A stretch of 7,014 nucleotides of DNA from positions 1 through 7,014 of the forward strand of contig JAQGJO010000552.1 of assembly GCA_028290595.1 (NCBI GenBank), given 5' to 3'. The notes beneath the pieces are model-generated. The model was not told the DNA's origin. It did not search any database and was given only the letters and a program-made list of their open reading frames with translations. Source of the DNA: Hyphomicrobiales bacterium. GTDB lineage: Bacteria; Pseudomonadota; Alphaproteobacteria; Rhizobiales; Beijerinckiaceae. Within the stretch, counting starts at the first letter, position 1. Each line of letters begins with the position of its first letter. The position numbers and the translations under genes were made by a program. Shown here piece by piece: positions 1 to 5,816 of this stretch.

Positions 1-60
1 GCGATCATGAACTGCCTGAACAAAGAGGCCGTTTCAAACGCGCGCCGCGGGATGGCTTGA
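1..60 (+). CDS. Possible 3' tail of an upstream gene (partial)
   Basis: Frame 1 is open from the left edge and stops with TGA at 58-60, ending in the residues NARRGMA. About 15 of its 19 sense codons end in G or C, as in the real genes here. The sequence after the stop turns AT-rich, as expected of an intergenic region. This is only 19 residues and I do not recognise the family. A minus-strand frame over the same bases has similar third-position bias, so strand and even coding status are uncertain. Confidence 0.3.
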   Translation, partial: AIMNCLNKEAVSNARRGMA

Positions 61-97
61 GGAAATACGGTTGTTCTGGAGCGGTTATTGAATGAAA

Positions 98-144
98 ATT
101 CTCGAGCGAAACGAAAAGCTTCTCGCTTGAAAGAGAATGTTTCA
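98..144. promoter_or_regulatory. Overlapping inverted repeats, possible repressor operator
   Basis: Three inverted repeats overlap here. A 20-base near-palindrome at 109-128 is centred on AAGCTT, with 8 of 10 base pairs matching. TGAAA at 128-132 and TTTCA at 140-144 form a perfect 5-base repeat with a 7-base spacer. ATTCTC at 98-103 pairs with GAGAAT at 133-138, enclosing AGCGA/TCGCT. They flank and overlap the putative -35 box of the downstream exporter. Such placement is typical of TetR- or MarR-type operators, but no regulator is identified for this gene in the window. Confidence 0.4.
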
Positions 145-154
145 CATTTAATAG
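127..154 (+). promoter_or_regulatory. Putative sigma70-type promoter of the first exporter
   Basis: TTGAAA at 127-132 resembles a -35 box. TAATAG at 149-154 resembles a -10 box after a 16-base spacer. Transcription would begin near 161 and leave a leader of about 220 nucleotides. The match is moderate and comes from inspection only. Confidence 0.4.
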
Positions 155-380
155 GCTAGACGCCTCTTTCCGAAAGACGCTATAAAGGCCCCCCGGATTT
201 TGATGCGCCAGGCTTTGCCGAATTGCGCAAGTGGCCTGTCCGCAGGGGCCGACGGTCAGCGCGCGGTCTCATATGAGTTCTTTGCGAATTCTTTTTCGTA
301 CCGTGTCGCAATCCGTCGTTCCCGTTCGTCCTCGGAATGACAATCCATCGCCTGCCATCGCACGGCTCAAGGAAAGCACC

Positions 381-1862
381 ATGTCTGGAGACAACTTCGC
401 TATTGCCGAACAGCCGATGGACGCCGCTCCGCCACCGGATAATACCGCTCGCAACAAGATGGTGATCGGGCTTCTGCTGGTCTCGGCCTTTGTGGTGATC
501 CTGAACGAGACCATCATGATGGTGGCGCTGCCGCACCTTATGACCAGCCTCGACATCACCGCCAGCACTGCGCAATGGCTGTCGACCGCCTTTATGCTCA
601 CCATGGCGGTCGTTATTCCCGTGACAGGCCTGCTGCTGCAACGGTTCAACACCCGTCCGGTGTTCATCCTCGCCATGTCGCTGTTCAGTGCCGGCACCTT
701 GATTTCGGCGCTGGCTTTAGGATTCCCTATGCTGGTGATCGGACGCATCATCCAGGCCTCCGGCACCGCGATCATGATGCCGCTGCTGATGACCACGGTG
801 ATGCAACTGGTGCCGCCGGAATCGCGCGGCAAGACCATGGGTAATATCTCGATCGTCATCTCGGTGGCGCCGGCCATCGGGCCGACCCTCTCCGGGCTGA
901 TCCTGGCCGTGCTTGACTGGCGCTGGATGTTCCTGCTGGTGCTGCCGATCTCGCTCGCCGCGCTGGCGCTCGGAGCCAAGCGCATCGTCAATGTCACGAC
1001 GCCGAGCAATGCGCCCATCGATGTCCTTTCCGTGTTTCTGTCCGCCATAGGCTTTGGCAGCTTTGTGTATGGCCTCAGCGAGTTCGGTGCGTCCGCATTG
1101 CATCCGACGCCTGTGTCGCCATGGATTCCGTTTGTCGTCGGGGCCGTCGTCATCGCGCTTTTCGTGCTGCGCCAGTTGCAGTTGCAGAAGCAGAACCGGG
1201 CGCTGCTCGACTTGCGCACGCTCAGCAACAAGACCTTCACCATCGCCACGGTGATGATGGCCATCCTGATGATGTCGATGTTCGGCATCTTCATCCTGCT
1301 GCCCATCTATTTGCAGAATGTACTCGGCTTGACGACGCTGCAGACCGGCCTGCTGCTATTGCCGGGCGGGCTGATCATGGGCCTCTGCGCGCCGACCGTC
1401 GGCACGCTGTTCGACAAGTACGGCCCGGCACGGCTGGTCATTCCCGGCGCAATCCTGCTGTGTGTGGTGACGTGGGGATTGACGCTGATACAGCAGGATA
1501 CGCCGTTCTGGATGATTTTGATTGCGCATCTGGTGCTCAGCGTTGCGCTGGCCCTGATGTTCACGCCGCTGTTCACGGTGAGCCTCGGGGCGCTGCCGCC
1601 GAATCTTTATTCGCATGGCAGCGCGATGATCGGCACGACGCAGCAGGTTGCGGGCGCGGCCGGCACCGCGCTGTTCGTTGCCATCATGACCTGGCAGGGA
1701 GCCCGCTTTGGCGCCGCCGGCGCCGATCTCGCGGCGGCGACGACCGGCGGCATCCGCGCAGCGTTTCTCGCCAGCGCCATCATCGCACTCGGCGCCTTGT
1801 TGGCGGCTTTCTTCGTCAGGAAGCCAGAGGGCGAGCAGCCCGGCATGGGACAGGGCCACTAG
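381..1862 (+). CDS. DHA2-family (LmrB-type) MFS multidrug exporter, 14 TM
   Basis: This 493-residue inner-membrane protein probably expels drugs or other amphipathic toxic compounds using the proton gradient. About 14 hydrophobic segments can be drawn between residues 28 and 480, which is the drug:H+ antiporter-2 (DHA2) topology. The first segment carries LNETIMMVALP (41-51), where most DHA2 pumps have an Asp-Thr motif; the Asn-Glu form is typical of the LmrB-like branch. The loop after TM2 has a degenerate motif A (QRFNTRPVF, 87-95). Arg122 in GRIIQASG is the motif B arginine, and APAIGPTLSG (163-172) is motif C. The start at 381 is chosen because AAGGAAAG (369-376) lies just upstream; the frame is also open back to GTG 231 and ATG 273, which lack such a site. 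A long leader with possible operators precedes it. The hydrolase-OsmC gene follows after 75 bases. The substrate cannot be read from sequence. Confidence 0.9.
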   Translation: MSGDNFAIAEQPMDAAPPPDNTARNKMVIGLLLVSAFVVILNETIMMVALPHLMTSLDITASTAQWLSTAFMLTMAVVIPVTGLLLQRFNTRPVFILAMSLFSAGTLISALALGFPMLVIGRIIQASGTAIMMPLLMTTVMQLVPPESRGKTMGNISIVISVAPAIGPTLSGLILAVLDWRWMFLLVLPISLAALALGAKRIVNVTTPSNAPIDVLSVFLSAIGFGSFVYGLSEFGASALHPTPVSPWIPFVVGAVVIALFVLRQLQLQKQNRALLDLRTLSNKTFTIATVMMAILMMSMFGIFILLPIYLQNVLGLTTLQTGLLLLPGGLIMGLCAPTVGTLFDKYGPARLVIPGAILLCVVTWGLTLIQQDTPFWMILIAHLVLSVALALMFTPLFTVSLGALPPNLYSHGSAMIGTTQQVAGAAGTALFVAIMTWQGARFGAAGADLAAATTGGIRAAFLASAIIALGALLAAFFVRKPEGEQPGMGQGH

Positions 1863-1927
1863 CGAACGCCGCCGGCGCGCCGTGGTTCGATCTGCAAAAT
1901 GATGTCATGATGCGATCTTCCCTTTGC

Positions 1928-1932
1928 GGAGG
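1928..1932 (+). promoter_or_regulatory. Shine-Dalgarno site fixing the start of the hydrolase-OsmC gene
   Basis: GGAGG lies 5 bases before the ATG at 1938. It is a strong ribosome binding site and fixes this start. The preceding 65 bases after the exporter stop hold no obvious terminator. They contain CGGCGCGCCG (1873-1882), a perfect palindrome without a loop or T-run. Confidence 0.7.
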
Positions 1933-1937
1933 CTGGC

Positions 1938-3149
1938 ATGATCGAATCGAAGAAAATCGAATTTCCCGGTCATAGCGGGGCCAATCTGGCGGCTCGTCTC
2001 GATTCCCCAGCGAAACCTCACGCCTTTGCGCTGTTCGCCCATTGTTTCACGTGCGGCAAAGACGTGTTTTCGGCCACTCGGATTGCCGAAGCTCTCACAG
2101 CACGCGGCATTGCCGTGTTGCGGTTTGATTTCACCGGGCTGGGAAGCAGCGAAGGTGAGTTCGCGAACACCAATTTCTCGTCCAATGTCGAGGACCTTGT
2201 GGCGGCAGCCGATTATCTGCGCAAGAACTACACAGCGCCTTCGTTGCTGATCGGCCATAGCCTGGGTGGAGCCGCAGTCCTTGCGGCGGCGCGGCACGTG
2301 CCGGAAGCAACGGGCGTCGTGACGATTGGCGCACCGGCCTCGGCAAGCCATGTCACGCATAATTTTGCCGCCGACGTGGCGGAGATCGAAGAGAAAGGCA
2401 CGGCGACCGTTACGCTGGCGGGCCGGTCTTTCACCATCACCAAGCAGTTCCTGGATGACGTCGCGAACCAGAACATCCTCGATGGTTTGTCGACGTTGAA
2501 GAAAGCGCTTCTGGTGTGCCACGCGCCGCGCGACGAATATGTCGGCATCGACAATGCAAGTCAGATTTTTACGGCGGCGCGACATCCCAAGAGTTTTCTT
2601 TCGCTCGATACGGCGGATCATCTGCTGCGAAAGCGGCAAGATGCGGTCTACCTTGCAGATTCGATCGCCGCCTGGGCATCGCGTTATCTGGCGATCGCCG
2701 AAGAGGCGGAAGCATTGCCGCCGGGTACGGTTGAGGTGCGTGAGACGCGTACGGGGTCTCTGGCGCAGCAGGTGCGGGCGGGACGTCATGTGCTGTTGGC
2801 TGGTGAGCCGGTTACAGTCGGCGGGGATGATTCCGGTCCAAGCCCTTACGACTATCTTCTTGCCGCGCTCGGTGGCTGCACCTCGATGACGATGCGCCTT
2901 TATGCTGACCGTAAGGGGCTCGCCGTCGAGCGGTTCTCGATGCGCCTGTCCCATCGCAAGGTCCACGCCCAGGACTGCGCCGATTGCGAGACAATGGAAG
3001 GGCAGATCGGCGAAATCGCTCGCGACATCACAATTGAGGGCGATCTTTCGGAAGCGGATCGGGCGCGGCTGATGGAAATCGCCGACAAGTGTCCGGTCCA
3101 CCAAACGCTGGCGCACGAAATCAGGATACGTTCGAGACTCGTGCCCTAA
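1938..3149 (+). CDS. Bifunctional alpha/beta hydrolase / OsmC-family fusion protein
   Basis: This 403-residue protein has two domains, with no signal peptide, so it is probably cytoplasmic. Residues 1 to about 255 form an alpha/beta hydrolase: the nucleophile elbow is GHSLGG (106-111) with Ser108, and the likely catalytic partners are Asp199 in APRDEYVG and His228 in TADHLL. Residues from about 265 to 403 form an OsmC/Ohr-like domain. Its two expected redox cysteines are Cys314 in GGCTSMT and Cys385 in DKCPVH. OsmC proteins reduce organic hydroperoxides through such a cysteine pair. An extra Cys347-x-x-Cys350 lies inside the OsmC domain. This fusion is a recognised arrangement in bacterial genomes, but the hydrolase substrate is unknown to me. 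GGAGG precedes the start. It may be co-transcribed with the exporter upstream, and it converges on the MarR-type gene with 32 bases between stops. Confidence 0.93.
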   Translation: MIESKKIEFPGHSGANLAARLDSPAKPHAFALFAHCFTCGKDVFSATRIAEALTARGIAVLRFDFTGLGSSEGEFANTNFSSNVEDLVAAADYLRKNYTAPSLLIGHSLGGAAVLAAARHVPEATGVVTIGAPASASHVTHNFAADVAEIEEKGTATVTLAGRSFTITKQFLDDVANQNILDGLSTLKKALLVCHAPRDEYVGIDNASQIFTAARHPKSFLSLDTADHLLRKRQDAVYLADSIAAWASRYLAIAEEAEALPPGTVEVRETRTGSLAQQVRAGRHVLLAGEPVTVGGDDSGPSPYDYLLAALGGCTSMTMRLYADRKGLAVERFSMRLSHRKVHAQDCADCETMEGQIGEIARDITIEGDLSEADRARLMEIADKCPVHQTLAHEIRIRSRLVP

Positions 3150-3170
3150 GGCGCCAATCCCATGTCCGCC

Positions 3171-3190
3171 CTGATGGCCCGTCAGATTTC
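3171..3190 (+). terminator. Weak candidate terminator between convergent genes
   Basis: CTGATG (3171-3176) pairs with CGTCAG (3180-3185), including one G-T wobble, around a 3-base loop. ATTTC follows. The stem is short, the T-run poor, and it overlaps the stop codon of the MarR-type gene, so support is slight. Confidence 0.25.
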
Positions 3191-3721
3191 GGCCCAGGAC
3201 TCCATGTTGGCGTGCATCGGACACTCGTCGCCGGGGCAGGCGGTGAATTCGCAGAGGCGGCAAAAATGGCTGACGCCGTAAGCGTCCTTGCCTAGCGGTC
3301 GCATCAGTTTTTCCAGCAGGCCGGCGAACTGCTTCTCCTCGGCGGCCGTGAGAACGCCGAGATAGTCTTTGACTGCGGCGCAACGGGCGACAAGCGCCGG
3401 CAGCACGGCTTTGCGGCCGGCAGGCGTGACGTAGAGATGCGTCGCGCGTTTGTCCTCGCCCTCACGGGCTTCGACGAAGCCCTGCGCCTCGAGCTTGTCG
3501 ACCAGTCGCACCGTCGCCGTGTGGGATAGTTTCAGCGCCCGCGCGAGCTGCGCATTGGTGATGCCCTCCCAAAATCCCATGATGTTGAGGGCTGCGGAGG
3601 CAGAGTCGGTCTGATTGGGATGGCTTTTGAGGGTTGCTCCGACGCGTTCGGTCACTTCACCGGCGAAGGCTGCAAGCATATTGGCGGTTCTTAAGCGAGT
3701 CATAGTCGCGATCTTAGTCAT
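3182..3721 (-). CDS. MarR-family transcriptional regulator with cysteine-rich C-terminal tail
   Basis: This 179-residue cytoplasmic DNA-binding protein is probably a dimeric repressor. The winged helix-turn-helix spans about residues 45-103: helix ITNAQLARALKLS, recognition helix SHTATVRLVDKLEAQGF (66-82), then a wing with the family Asp-x-Arg (Asp90, Arg92) ending in VTPAGRKA. The tail after about residue 150 is unusual for a short MarR protein. It holds Cys154, Cys157, Cys162 and Cys167 (C-x2-C-x4-C-x4-C) with His152 and His170 beside them; Cys114 lies earlier. Such a cluster could bind zinc or an iron-sulphur centre or form disulphides, but that is inference. It is divergent from the DUF417-exporter operon and shares a palindrome with it, which suggests it represses both itself and that operon. 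The ATG at 3721 has no clear Shine-Dalgarno site; an in-frame ATG at 3703 is the alternative start. Confidence 0.9.
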   Translation of the reverse strand: MTKIATMTRLRTANMLAAFAGEVTERVGATLKSHPNQTDSASAALNIMGFWEGITNAQLARALKLSHTATVRLVDKLEAQGFVEAREGEDKRATHLYVTPAGRKAVLPALVARCAAVKDYLGVLTAAEEKQFAGLLEKLMRPLGKDAYGVSHFCRLCEFTACPGDECPMHANMESWAEI

Positions 3722-3727
3722 GCGGGG

Positions 3728-3755
3728 TTGACAGGGCCAGCCGGTTATCTATTAT
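3728..3755 (+). promoter_or_regulatory. Promoter of the DUF417-exporter operon
   Basis: A perfect TTGACA -35 box (3728-3733) and a TATTAT -10 box (3750-3755, 5 of 6 consensus bases) are separated by 16 bases. Transcription should start near 3762, inside the palindrome at 3756-3772. This leaves a leader of about 30 bases before the ATG at 3791. Confidence 0.7.
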
Positions 3756-3779
3756 GTGCGTGCAGCACGCACTTATCAA
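3751..3779 (-). promoter_or_regulatory. Promoter of the MarR-type gene, overlapping the opposite one
   Basis: Read on the minus strand, TTGATA (3779-3774) and CATAAT (3756-3751) are separated by exactly 17 bases. Each differs from consensus at one position. The -10 box lies over the -10 box of the plus-strand promoter. Transcription would begin near 3744, about 22 bases before the regulator's ATG. Confidence 0.6.
3756..3772. promoter_or_regulatory. Perfect 17-base palindrome, likely MarR operator
   Basis: GTGCGTGCAGCACGCAC has two 8-base arms around one central base, with every arm pair matching. Two further outer pairs (3754/3774 and 3753/3775) also match across one mismatch. It fills the -35 to -10 spacer of the minus-strand promoter and covers the start site of the plus-strand promoter. 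A bound dimer would be expected to block both. Size and position fit MarR-family operators; which protein binds is inferred from adjacency. Confidence 0.65.
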
Positions 3780-3790
3780 GGACAAAAACG

Positions 3791-4231
3791 ATGATGCGGA
3801 TTTTGCAGGAATGGTCAGAAACAGCGGGGCAGGCCATCGCCCGCTACAGCGTCGTTCTATTCTTCCTGGGCTTCGGAGTTCTGAAGTTCACGCCGGGCGA
3901 AGCAGCGGCGATTCATCCGCTGCTCGTCCACAGCCCGTTCCTGTCGTGGCTTCCGAGGTTGTTAGACCAGCAGTCGTCTTCGGCGGTCATCGGCGTCGCG
4001 GAGATCGTGCTGGCTTTGATGATGGCGTTGCGTCCGTTTGCGCCGCTCATCTCGGCGATCGGCAGTTACGGCATTGCTGGTTCGCTCCTGGTCACTTTGA
4101 GCTTCCTCGTCACGACGCCGCAGCTTGATCCGGTCATCGGCAGCTTCATCGTCAAGGACCTGACCTTGCTCGGCGTAGCGCTCTGGTCTGGCGGTGAGGC
4201 CTTGCGCGCCGCGCCGCAGGCGGCGAAATGA
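3791..4231 (+). CDS. DUF417 family (RclC/YkgB-like) inner-membrane protein
   Basis: This 146-residue protein has about four membrane segments, near residues 18-33, 63-83, 86-108 and 116-135. The stretch GVLKFTPGEAAAIHPLL (29-45) and the following SPFLSWL (48-54) match the family signature as I recall it from E. coli YkgB/RclC. A late VKDLTLLG (121-128) is also typical. E. coli RclC belongs to the reactive chlorine resistance set rclABC; its biochemical role is not settled, so I give no reaction. At 146 residues it is shorter than the E. coli protein. The start at ATG 3791 is supported by AAGGA at 3778-3782, 8 bases upstream; ATG 3794 is the next codon. The frame is open back to TTG 3728, but that lies in the -35 box and cannot be the start. 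It is first in an operon with the exporter that follows. Confidence 0.85.
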   Translation: MMRILQEWSETAGQAIARYSVVLFFLGFGVLKFTPGEAAAIHPLLVHSPFLSWLPRLLDQQSSSAVIGVAEIVLALMMALRPFAPLISAIGSYGIAGSLLVTLSFLVTTPQLDPVIGSFIVKDLTLLGVALWSGGEALRAAPQAAK

Positions 4232-4237
4232 GCAGTC

Positions 4238-4242
4238 GGGAG
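4238..4242 (+). promoter_or_regulatory. Shine-Dalgarno site deciding the start of the second exporter
   Basis: GGGAG lies 6 bases before the ATG at 4249. The alternative ATG at 4228 overlaps the DUF417 stop as ATGA but has only a weak upstream purine stretch. I prefer 4249; either start implies translational coupling to the preceding gene. Confidence 0.6.
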
Positions 4243-4248
4243 ATTGTG

Positions 4249-5805
4249 ATGGACATATCCGATAGCGCCGTGGGCAAGGAAATCGGCAAGGACACGAGCA
4301 AGAACACCCGTAAGGCGACGCGTCGCGAATGGATCGGCCTCGCCATCATTGCGTTGCCCTGTGTGCTCTACGCGATGGACCTTACGGTGCTGAACCTGGC
4401 TGTGCCGTCGCTGAGCGCCGACCTCAAGCCGACGGCGGCGCAACTGCTGTGGATCGTTGATATCTACGGTTTTCTGGCGGCGGGATCGCTCCTGATCATG
4501 GGATCTCTCGGTGATCGGATCGGCCGGCGAAAGCTGTTGCTGATCGGTTGTACGGCATTCGGGCTCTTGTCGCTGCTGGCTGCCTTTGCCCGCAGCGCCG
4601 AGATGCTCATCCTAGCGCGCGCGTTGCTCGGCCTCGCCGGCGCGACGCTGGCGCCTTCGACGCTGTCCCTGATCAGCAACATGTTCCATGACGATCGCGA
4701 GCGGACTTTTGCCGTGAGCGTCTGGGTCGCAAGCTTTTCGCTCGGCGGCGCGCTGGGGCCGGCTGTTGGCGGCCTGCTGCTGGCGCATTTCTGGTGGGGA
4801 TCGGTATTCCTGCTGTCTATTCCCATTACAGCGCTGGTACTGATCGTCGGGCCGGCGCTGCTGCCCGAATACAGGGACCCCAATGGCGGGCGGCTCGATA
4901 TCCTGAGCGCCGTCTTGTCTCTGGCCGCTGTGTTGCCGATCGTCTATGGCATTAAGCTGGCCGCCGAAGGCGATAGCCCCGCCTGGGCGGCATCTGCTGT
5001 GGCTTTGGGTCTGATGTTCGGTGTGCTGTTCGTGCGGCGGCAGATGCGGCTGGCCGATCCGCTTCTCGACTTGCGATTGTTCAAGCAGCCGGCGCTGACC
5101 GCGGCGCTTGCCATCAACGTCCTCGATTTCTTCGTCGGCTTCGGCATTCTCGTCCTTGTCGCCCAATATCTTCAGCTGGTGTTGGGACTTACGCCGCTGG
5201 AAGCGGGCCTTTGGAGCATTCCGGCGGGGTTGGGGTTCGTCGTCGGATCGCTGTTGACATCGTTCGTGCTCAAGCTGATGAGGCCGGCCTATGTTCTCGG
5301 GTGCGGATTGATGCTTGGCGCAAGCGGTCTCGCCTTGATGGCGCATGCAAGTGTGACGCAGAGTTTGATTCTGATCGTTCTGGGGAACGTGCTGTTCGCC
5401 ATAGGCTCGGCCCCAAGCGTTACGATCGTTGCTGACCTCGTTGTCAGTTCGGCGCCCAAGGACCGGTCCGGCGCGGCCTCGGCGCTGTCCGAAACGGCTT
5501 CCGAATTCGGCGGCGCGCTCGGTATCGCCTTGCTCGGCAGCCTTGCGACCTATCTTTATCGTTCTGCGCTTAGCGGGTCGATGCCGAGGGATGTGCCCGG
5601 TGACGCCATGACAACGGCGTTGCGCGGAATAGGGCCGGCGAGCAGTCTCGCGCAAAATCTCGATAACAGCAACGCATTACTGGCGGCCGCGCAACACGCT
5701 TACACAAACGCGGCGACGATCACTTTTTCGACAGCCGCGGCGATCACGCTGCTGACAGCCATTCTCGCTGTGGCAGTGTTTCGAGATATGAAATCACACG
5801 GCTAG
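4249..5805 (+). CDS. DHA2-family MFS exporter, QacA/SmvA-type
   Basis: This 518-residue inner-membrane protein is probably a proton-driven exporter of cationic compounds such as quaternary ammonium agents, dyes or viologens, judged by resemblance to QacA and SmvA. About 14 membrane segments are visible. TM1 carries the motif D1 aspartate (Asp44 in AMDLTVLNLAVP). LLWIVDIYGF (67-76) with Asp71 opens TM2 and is characteristic of the QacA/SmvA group. Motif A is GSLGDRIGRRK (85-95), motif B has Arg124, and motif C is GGALGPAVGG (166-175). DLRLFKQP (274-281) precedes TM9. A polar loop at about 440-490 lies before the last segment, as in QacA. The N-terminus is a lysine-rich cytoplasmic tail. It starts 17 bases after the DUF417 stop and shares that gene's promoter. 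Its end faces the LOG-family gene with 11 bases between stops. The actual substrate is not shown. Confidence 0.9.
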   Translation: MDISDSAVGKEIGKDTSKNTRKATRREWIGLAIIALPCVLYAMDLTVLNLAVPSLSADLKPTAAQLLWIVDIYGFLAAGSLLIMGSLGDRIGRRKLLLIGCTAFGLLSLLAAFARSAEMLILARALLGLAGATLAPSTLSLISNMFHDDRERTFAVSVWVASFSLGGALGPAVGGLLLAHFWWGSVFLLSIPITALVLIVGPALLPEYRDPNGGRLDILSAVLSLAAVLPIVYGIKLAAEGDSPAWAASAVALGLMFGVLFVRRQMRLADPLLDLRLFKQPALTAALAINVLDFFVGFGILVLVAQYLQLVLGLTPLEAGLWSIPAGLGFVVGSLLTSFVLKLMRPAYVLGCGLMLGASGLALMAHASVTQSLILIVLGNVLFAIGSAPSVTIVADLVVSSAPKDRSGAASALSETASEFGGALGIALLGSLATYLYRSALSGSMPRDVPGDAMTTALRGIGPASSLAQNLDNSNALLAAAQHAYTNAATITFSTAAAITLLTAILAVAVFRDMKSHG

Positions 5806-5812
5806 GTCGTGT
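5796..5812. terminator. Weak candidate bidirectional terminator
   Basis: ACACG (5796-5800) pairs with CGTGT (5808-5812) around a 7-base loop, across the convergent stops. There is no T-run on either side, so it is a poor match to an intrinsic terminator. Confidence 0.2.
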
Positions 5813-5816
5813 CGAG

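Larger units (their letters stand above)
61..380. other. 320-base region with no confident gene: promoter and leader of the first exporter
   Basis: Bases 61-180 are AT-rich compared with their surroundings and hold overlapping inverted repeats and a putative promoter (listed separately). Bases 160-380 would form a long 5' leader of about 220 nucleotides. It contains a small hairpin at 233-250: CCTG 235-238 pairs with CAGG 243-246 around a TCCG loop, with GG/CC closing outside a two-base bulge. It also holds the palindrome TTGCGCAA at 223-230. The exporter frame stays open upstream of its ATG, with in-frame GTG at 231 and ATG at 273, but neither has a Shine-Dalgarno sequence, so I treat this as non-coding. 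Confidence 0.5.

Noticed and set aside
231..380. N-terminal extension of the first exporter from GTG 231 or ATG 273
   Set aside because: Neither has a Shine-Dalgarno site, whereas ATG 381 has AAGGAAAG. DHA2 pumps need no such extension. Kept only as a question in the findings.
1873..1882. CGGCGCGCCG palindrome as a terminator of the first exporter
   Set aside because: It is too short, has no loop and is not followed by a T-run. In this GC-rich DNA such palindromes occur by chance.
1121..1975. A 284-codon plus-strand open frame in another frame of the first exporter
   Set aside because: It overlaps a convincing 14-TM transporter and runs past its stop. The product is His/Arg/Ala-rich, as expected of a shifted frame.
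2737..2753. A partial match (GTGCGTGAGACGCGTAC) to the palindrome at 3756-3772
   Set aside because: Only part of one arm matches and it lies within coding sequence of the hydrolase-OsmC gene, so it is probably chance.
1905..3383. A 492-codon open frame on the minus strand opposite the hydrolase-OsmC gene
   Set aside because: It is the antisense image of a GC-rich gene. The product is rich in Arg, Gly and His with no recognisable domain, and it would overlap two well-supported genes.
3728..3790. TTG 3728 as the start of the DUF417 gene
   Set aside because: It coincides with the -35 box of the operon's own promoter and lies upstream of the predicted start site.
4612..5655. A 347-codon minus-strand open frame inside the second exporter
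   Set aside because: Its composition is Arg/Gln-rich and low in complexity, and it lies wholly inside a clear membrane transporter gene.
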